Program-made: the position numbers and the translations under genes
NCBI GenBank assembly: GCA_950295325.1
Contig: OX485804.1
Coordinates: 63,208,533-63,272,532 of the forward strand
DNA from: Polytrichum commune
Taxonomy: Eukaryota; Streptophyta; Polytrichopsida; Polytrichales; Polytrichaceae
Reading direction: 5' to 3'
Length of the DNA: 64,000 bases
The notes under the pieces: generated by a model
What the model was told of the DNA's origin: nothing
The model's input: only the letters and a program-made list of their open reading frames with translations
Databases searched by the model: none
Part shown: positions 57,401-64,000 of the stretch, piece by piece
Numbering within the stretch: position 1 is the first letter of the stretch
Layout: every line of letters begins with the position of its first letter

Positions 57401-60400
57401 TTAGAACTTAGTGCAACTTAGCGTAATTTGGGTTGGACGTTTGGCAGAAGCTTATGTGATGTGTACCCCTTTGTGTTCTCAGCCTGTGGGTTTCATTCTT
57501 GAAGACAGCAACATCCTTCTCCGCCAGGTCAATACTCTGCTAATGCTCTTAGACCCCATCATATATGGTCCTTTTATATGTCTACATGTTCTGAGTACGA
57601 GATTGGTAATGGTTGGTGATGGTGTAAGAGTTTTTTGGATGTTTGCAGGTCATGCGCACAAGGAGACCCTTTGTGGCATCTATCCTTGATGCACACAGTA
57701 ATGAAGTATTCCGGGTATGAAAAGCCTTAACTACAATGCTTTTGAGCAACTCCAACCATTGTCTTTTGTTGGTCAAGAGTTTTGTTGAACTAGAGGTTGT
57801 ATTTCAACATGGTCTGTTTTGCAAAAGTTAAACTGAATGAGTGAGGTTGCATCTGCTATTATCACCTCATCCACTCCTTAATTCTGGTGGGCAGGTTCGA
57901 AGACCAGCATGGCTGATAAACAGCTCAATCTTTGTAGAAGTTGATGGCAAGGTATAAAACTGTTACCTTCCCCTGTTGAGTTTCACTGCACAGGCTGTTC
58001 AGTCCTCTGTCTTTTAGTATGTTGAATATTATTTGTAATTGTTTGCTTGTCATGAACAATAATAGGAATTTGGTGGATTGAGTGATTGTCCTTGCTTTCC
58101 TTGTAGGTAATCGGTGAATGCCACCGGAGATGGCATCTGTGGAGACGTATATATGACATCTATTTGGGGTACCCTAACGACCTTCCCTTCTTCAACTTTG
58201 AACTGTCTGCATATAAAATAAGTAGCAACTGGTCTTGTTACTCAAATCCAGTTCATAACAATTTCATCTCACAGGTTGAGTTAGTAGGTGGTATCTTAGC
58301 ATCTTACTGCTTTTGTTTTCCTGATAAGTCAAATGTTTGCTAACTGTAGTTTAGAATGCATTGTTCTCCTATCATGTGGACAATGTGGTTGAAGTTGGTG
58401 CAAAGATTTTAGAGTCTTATTCCCTTGGGCCTTAAGTTGACCATGCATATTAAAGGAGGACATCGAGGACAGGCTATTTGTTGTCAATTGTTTATGGACA
58501 CAACTTGGCTTTTCCTGTTTGCATTACACATACAAGTAAGCGTTGGCTTCTCTACAGGAATAAGCAGTTTGCAGTTGTGGAGAATCCAGGATTTTGGCAT
58601 TGGACTTTTTCTCTCAAGGACAAGGATGGTGGAACTCTTGCAGAAATAGACAGAAACTGGAGAGGTTTTGGCTATGAGGTGCGGTCAATATGTATACCCT
58701 ACTTTTGTTCTAGATTATTACGTCTGATTATAGGCCCTAGAGAAAATAAGGCTTTGCTAAGATTTTGGTGAAGATGGGTAGAGTCATGTTTTCATTTGTA
58801 GTATCTTCTAATATGTTTGTTAAGGTGTTCCAAAATTTTCAAATGGCCTGAATTGTGATTTCTTCTATTTACAATGAACAGACTATTCCAAGGTGTACAG
58901 GAATATACTCAGATTGCCTTCTCGCCAAGTTCATTCTCACACATCTTTAGGCATTCATGCAGTAATTATGCCAGTCTGTCAATTATTGAGTGACAGGATT
59001 CATTTCTTAATGTCAACTTTGTTTCTAGTGTATTAGTTAAGGGCTTTTGGTAATAAAATTCTGGGTGCAGTTTTTGACAGATGCTGGACAATACATGATT
59101 CGATTTGGTGATGTACTGCCAGAAGGTAGTGATCACTTTACTGCACCCGTTGAGGTCCTGCACTCACGTGGGCCCCTTTTGGCATCTACTAAGGGACAGT
59201 CTGGTGTCCAAGAGATGCAACAACTTCAAGCAGCTGCTGAAGAGGTAGGCTTTACCCACCATTGTTGCAAAAAACGTACCTGAAGCTGTACAAGAACAGT
59301 TAACCCTATTGGAGCTGCTTAGCCCTTGAAGGTCCTGGGGGTGTTTATACAGGATATATGTTGATTTGGACAAACACCCAACAAGTATTTAAGTCATATT
59401 ATTTTTTCTCTATGTCAGTCAACCCAAATTCAGCACAATCTTTCAAAAAGAGGAAGTGAAAAGAAAGTCACAGGTGACAACAGTGATTCGATATACATGG
59501 TATCTAGTTGAGTCTAGGTTATTGACACGAGCTCAATTCTCCCTACATAGTTTAATTTACATATATGTATGCTCTAATTGGAATTATACACATGTTAAAT
59601 GGGCTTATTTTAGATAGGGTCCCTTTTAGCTTAAAATATCTTTAAGTAATCCTAAACCCCTCCATATCACACCTTGAGGCTCAGAATGGGCCTCTCAGAC
59701 CTTGAAGGGTTGAGTCAATCCAATAACATTTAGTTTAATACTGAAAAGTAGAGTTATACAAACTGTCTAGTACCTGTCAGTACCTCTAGTGATTATTTGG
59801 TATGAAGGTACTGGATCTTCTTTTTCTATTTTCTTGTTTCGTGCAGCAACCTGTCCTTGTGAGCTAAGAGTGAGTGCGTGTGGGGGCAAATATATTCATT
59901 TATTAAAGCTAATGCGGAAACTCAATTACAAACTAATTGGAAACTTACCGGAATAGTATTGGCTAATTCTGGGCAATCCAACTTGGGAACGGGGTAACTA
60001 CCTTGAGCAATCTAGCCATGAGCAGGTTGAAGAGAGCTTATAACCAAAATGATAAGTATTTGCTTTCTCGAACAAAAAAAATGCTTACTTTTTCTGAAAA
60101 TTGTAGATACGCCCTGTGCTAAGCCCAAAAGAAAGCAAAAAAAAAAAACATGACTTCAGACACGTTCAAGCGGCTATTGTTTGCAGAAAATATTACTTTC
60201 TAAATTGTTTAACATCTTTAGAGTAAAATCCAGTACAAAAAGGGAAACAGTTACTTTCTATCTATGTGATATTCTTTTTTTTAAATAATGAATGGTAACC
60301 TTTTGGGAAGAAAGGATGTAGTTTAGGGTAAAATGTGAATTCTAAGATTGTGACACACGCTCGCTCTTAGCTCACAAGGAAAATTTTCAGGAGATGGTCG

Positions 60401-61968
60401 ATTCTATTTTTTGTAAGCGCAGAGTACAATAGCACAGGTTCAAACTAAGTAAGTTTTAAGACACAGCACTCACAAGCGTAAAGTATGGATGGGAAGGAAC
60501 GTCCTGGTTCATTGAGTTGGACATTCGGAAGTGCTATGACACCTTAAATCAGTGCAATAATGATTGGATGATGATACAGTCTGAACTTATCTAATTGTAT
60601 TTGTGTAGCGAAGAAAGGATGAGTACCTAATTGCTAAATAATAATAATGATAAACCAGGAAGATTTTGATAATATGAAAGTCTTGTAAATTTTTGCTTGT
60701 TACTGTTTGGATGTAGGTAGCTAATTTTAGGGTTTCCATGTAAAACACTAAAACCAATTTTTACAACAAGGTGTGGCAAACAACCTGAAGTTTCCTTGGA
60801 TATATTTGGGAACCTGAAGTTCTTGGTGTATTGTCCTTTCCTTCAATTGTGATCTGTGATGGATTGCTGAGGTGCATTGGCTGCACAGGCTGAACCATTG
60901 CCAGTGGCAAGGTCATTGACAATATCTGAGAGAGCAGTGGCTCTAGCGTTGGCTATCTCCCTTGACAATGACTACTTCTCACGACATAGTCATCCTGGGT
61001 ACGTTGATGTTTGGACAATCTGTTTTCACTTGTTTTTGAAACAAAGTGAGTCAACTGTGTTTGCTAGGGAGTTATGTACTTTTTGAGGGAAAGAGATTTT
61101 TGTCTATGAGTCTGTATACTGTAGGTTTACAGCTGGTCCAGCACAATATAATCCTAAAAGAAGATGCAAAAGATTTTTAGAAAATTAAGCATATTTAGGG
61201 GAATTTCATTTCATTCATCTTTTATAAGTGCTGGAATACGGTGCAATTAACACTGTTTGCAAGACTACATAGATATTTGTTTGTAATTGGTTGTAGAATA
61301 GTACATTGAGATGGAGCTGTTCTTATAGTTCATCCTAAAATCAGTCCCAAAACATATGGGTTAACATGAAATTGCAAGACTATGTGGAACTGGGAAGGCT
61401 ATGTCCTTAACATTTGGGGCTCTATTGCACATACAAGAGGAATTTATTTTGAATTGTGCCCAACAAATGAATGCTAGGAAATCATACAATGTACCACCTC
61501 CAAAAAGAACAATGTAATTTGAAGTCTTTTTGCATAAGATAAGAGTAAATTTCAGCAAGCTTTTTCAGGAGGTGTAAGATGTGCAAAGAAGAAATTGTTT
61601 TATCACCAAGTTTTTGGAGCTTAATTGTGCAAAAAGGACTTTTAACTTTTTTGGAGTTCAATTCATCTAAGAAAATCTAAAATGTTAAGCCAACTTTCGT
61701 CTGATTATCTCTTAGTCTTTGTGTGGTTGTCTCTACATTGTATAAAGACATACCCCCCCCCCCCCCCAAGCATCATGTCACATGATGTAAGGTTTCTAGG
61801 GAATATTCTGAAATGGGTTCTTGTCCATTGGTCTAATGTGTAGGTTGGGAATACCACTTCCATTCATTGGCTCAGAGGCAACCTCGACATAAAGAAATTT
61901 CTTCTAGGTGGGGCCTGAGCTGGCAATTCCACTATACGCACCTGACAATATCAAGTTTTGAGCACTAG
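54491..61968 (+). CDS. Scramblase-related (AIM25-like) protein, mitochondrial-type
   Basis: Twelve exons join with GT-AG sites and matching phase: 54,491-54,547; 55,471-55,983; 56,656-56,742; 57,173-57,214; 57,483-57,527; 57,649-57,714; 57,895-57,951; 58,107-58,168; 58,558-58,678; 59,071-59,244; 60,889-60,998; 61,908-61,968. The product is about 467 residues. Exon 1, 'MMAALMRAGVRKRLSGTLL', is a typical mitochondrial targeting sequence. Exon 2 is poorly conserved and basic near its end. The scramblase core starts in exon 3 ('LARPDLLITRNVEWANLAFG'). It continues with 'RTRRPFVASILDAHSNEVFR', 'RRPAWLINSSIFVEVDGK', 'CHRRWHLWRRIYDIYLG', 'KQFAVVENPGFWHWTF', 'IDRNWRGFGYE', 'FLTDAGQYMIRFG' and 'ERAVALALAISLDNDYFS'. 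The family is related to animal phospholipid scramblases and yeast Aim25; whether it moves lipid is unproven. The last exon (beginning 'GWGLSWQ') is the least certain. Confidence 0.88.
56130..56345. repeat. Dispersed repeat family copy in scramblase intron 2
   Basis: This is the reverse complement of part of 23,705-23,900 ('ggtccccccaattatgttg', 'gagcctagaatggtta', 'gatctgcacctaact'). It lies wholly within intron 2 (55,984-56,655). Confidence 0.65.
59855..60379. mobile_element. TIR element in scramblase intron 10
   Basis: The left end, 'ccttgtgagctaagagtgag' plus 'tgcgtgtg', is complementary to the right end, 'cacacgctcgctcttagctc' plus 'acaagg', with one or two mismatches over about 26-28 bp. 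The element is 525 bp without coding capacity, inserted in the 1.64 kb intron 59,245-60,888. The target duplication is not evident. Confidence 0.8.
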
Positions 61969-63179
61969 TGAAGGATCCCGGGGTATTATATTCCCCTCCT
62001 TTATGAATATCTATTCATCTGTACCTTCACAATTTTTCTTGAGGGGACTTACTCTTTGGGAATAGACTTACTGTGCCACATTCTAGCTACAATCTTGCAG
62101 TCCAGGATCTCAAGATGCGCATGTCACATGCATCTGCTTAAAACCTTTATGTGATGACAGAAAATTGAATTTGGTAGTGCGAGCCACTCAAATTTCAAAT
62201 CTCTATAACAATTCTAAATCCATGAATAGTATCTTAGATCACTAAATTGACACACAAGTGCTTTTTATTTACCTTCTCACACTCATGATGGATATGGTCA
62301 GAATTGATTTCTTGGTCTGTGAGATTCACTGACTGAAATTGAGGAATGTTGTGTCTTGCAGATGGTAATTTCTAGTGAGGAATTGGGTAAGAAGTGCTCT
62401 AAATGCAGTAGAGTGGTGGTCCTTCTTGTTAGGTCAAGTGTTTTAAATCCTATTTGTAGTTTGACACTGTCAAAGTTTCTGTTGCTATGAATCCCCTTGC
62501 AGATTTCTCTGAAGCTCCTAGATTTTGGTTGCAAAATCTTGCTTTAGTTTACAAAACCAGGCAGAAGCAGTCTTCCTTTGAAGACTGCTTCAAATGCTCT
62601 TGTTGTATCTTAAAGACTATATAGTAGGAGTTTGATATTGCTCACTTACCACCTACATCCTTAAGGTAGACTGATTATGCAGTACCATGGATGCCAAACA
62701 TAATTTTGCTCTTGAAATTAATTTTGTGTCAACAATGCCGATAAGGTTATGCCAACCATGAGCTGGAACTCCATTGGCTTCAAATGTGAGATATTCATCC
62801 ATTCACATGTATTTTCTGGGTCTCTCATAAGGACATAGATCATTATGAGCAATCAAATTCTGAAGTTTACAGCTTCCTCTGTGAAGTTAGGATCTGGTAG
62901 GGATGAATTCAAGAGGCCTCTTTGGAGTTGTTTCGGTTTCAATTGTTCTGTCAATGACAATTCTTGAATTGGCGGTGTGGTTGTATGAAACACCTCTTTG
63001 TAGCAAATACAAATAATGTAAGGCTCTCATTTCACATAATTGTTGGACATGCTAATGTTATTTATTTTGAATGAATATAGCATGTTGCACAATAGTGGCT
63101 AGTAAAATAATGTTTACTGGAAGGCAGCTGTCCAAGAACATACTCCTTTGGTAAGATGAAGTCATAGAAGTGCAAACTC
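61969..63179. other. Downstream of the scramblase gene
   Basis: This is the 3' flank and probable 3' UTR. A run of C at about 61,752-61,767 lies just upstream, in the last intron. No further gene was recognised. Confidence 0.4.
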
Positions 63180-64000
63180 AATTTCATGATTTTAATAACC
63201 AATTTAGCAAATGGGTTCTACCAATTTCATTGGAATCATGAACCAAGTTCACTATAGGCCAACCAATTTAACTTGAACTTTCAACCAATTTCACTACATG
63301 CTATGAACAATTTCATGATTTGGTATCCATATTCACATCTTCACAACATGAATTTCATTAAATTGTATAACTTTATTTCACAAAGAGCGGTACCTCATGT
63401 ATAAGATTCTCCTTATCACTTCCTACGATTAGCTCTATCAAAATCACGCAACCGGATGTCACATGCCAAAGTTGTATTGCGCTTTGCTCATGTGGTTGAC
63501 AATCTTCCCACAATCAAATCTACAACACCACTACACTCTCAAATCCATGAGATTGTGTACTCCATTTACATTGGGTTTGTGTTGTTTGCTTCGATGTATA
63601 GTACTCAAAGACTAGAGGAGAATTGACATTGCTTGCTTTCGGCTTTGAGGTATTGTAATGAAAGACCAAAGAAAATCGACATCAAAGCTAGAGGCTTCCA
63701 TGTGAACATGGAACAATGAGAAGCCCATGAACAACAAGAAGGCAAAGAATGTGAAATGAGGAGGTGAGTAGTTAAGAAGTTGAGAAAATGAAAACCATAG
63801 AGTGCAAGAAGATTTATGAAATTGGTTGGAAGATTCACGAAGTTGCTAGAGGTAAAGGTCCACTACCATGAAATGGAGGTGTGCCACATGTCAGGTCAGT
63901 TTAGAAGAATTATGAATTAATTTTAAAAAGTTTATGAAATTGGTAGAACACTCTGGTAACACTGGTTGGAAGGTTCATGAACTAGCTTGGAACCTTCTTG
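63180..64000. repeat. Inverted-repeat structure cut by the window end
   Basis: Words such as 'ccaatttcattg', 'catgaaccaa' and 'gaactttcaacc' near 63,215-63,290 reappear as complements ('tatgaaattggt', 'ggttcatgaa', 'ggttggaag') near 63,812-63,990. Shorter versions of 'caatttcatgattt' are repeated in between. It looks like a hairpin or foldback element of at least 800 bp whose right end lies near or beyond the window edge. Confidence 0.5.

Noticed and set aside
61752-61767. Poly-C run (also at about 3,470 and a G run at about 8,025)
   Set aside because: Simple homopolymers whose lengths may include sequencing error. No function inferred.

Overview
The window is nuclear DNA from a land plant. 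The evidence is spliced genes with GT-AG introns, a plant-type MAP kinase phosphatase with a gelsolin-like segment, and a probable plastid protein specific to plants. Abundant plant-type MITEs and non-LTR retrotransposon fragments agree with this. A histidine acid phosphatase of the acid-phosphatase-like type and the style of the LINE RNase H and C-terminal domains make me favour a seed-free vascular plant such as a fern or lycophyte. That is a weak inference. No prokaryotic, organellar or CRISPR features were seen.

Region 1 (1-22,060) has no gene I can support. It is layered repeats: a large foldback repeat at the left edge with a diverged relative at 16.0-16.4 kb, and a 9.4 kb block of broken LINE sequence (6.35-15.72 kb) bracketed by a direct repeat of about 140 bp. 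It also holds a Stowaway-like MITE (16,690-16,973), paired dispersed repeats carrying nested hairpin MITEs, and local tandem duplications.

Region 2 (23,291-28,544, minus) is a histidine acid phosphatase gene. I reconstruct eight phase-compatible coding exons, with one in-frame TAG in exon 5. Its second intron holds a diverged tandem array of about 330 bp units.

Region 3 (29.6-39.3 kb) is intergenic. It contains a deleted pogo-like element with clear CAG/TA termini (31,266-32,425) and a TIR element with an internal hairpin (32,681-33,262).

Region 4 (39,340-41,631, minus) is a two-exon gene for an acidic-tailed, plant-specific protein, probably plastidial, with tandem repeats in its intron. 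Repeats and hairpins follow to 46.7 kb.

Region 5 (47,495-52,096) is a head-to-head pair: a basic nuclear-type protein (minus) and an MKP1-like dual-specificity phosphatase (plus), separated by about 1.57 kb that includes upstream ORFs. The 3' end of the basic-protein gene has spawned downstream duplicate copies.

Region 6 (54,491-61,968, plus) is a 12-exon scramblase-related (AIM25-like) gene with a mitochondrial-type N-terminus, and MITEs or repeats in several introns. An inverted repeat closes the window. The genes look like independent housekeeping or signalling loci; nothing suggests they form one pathway.
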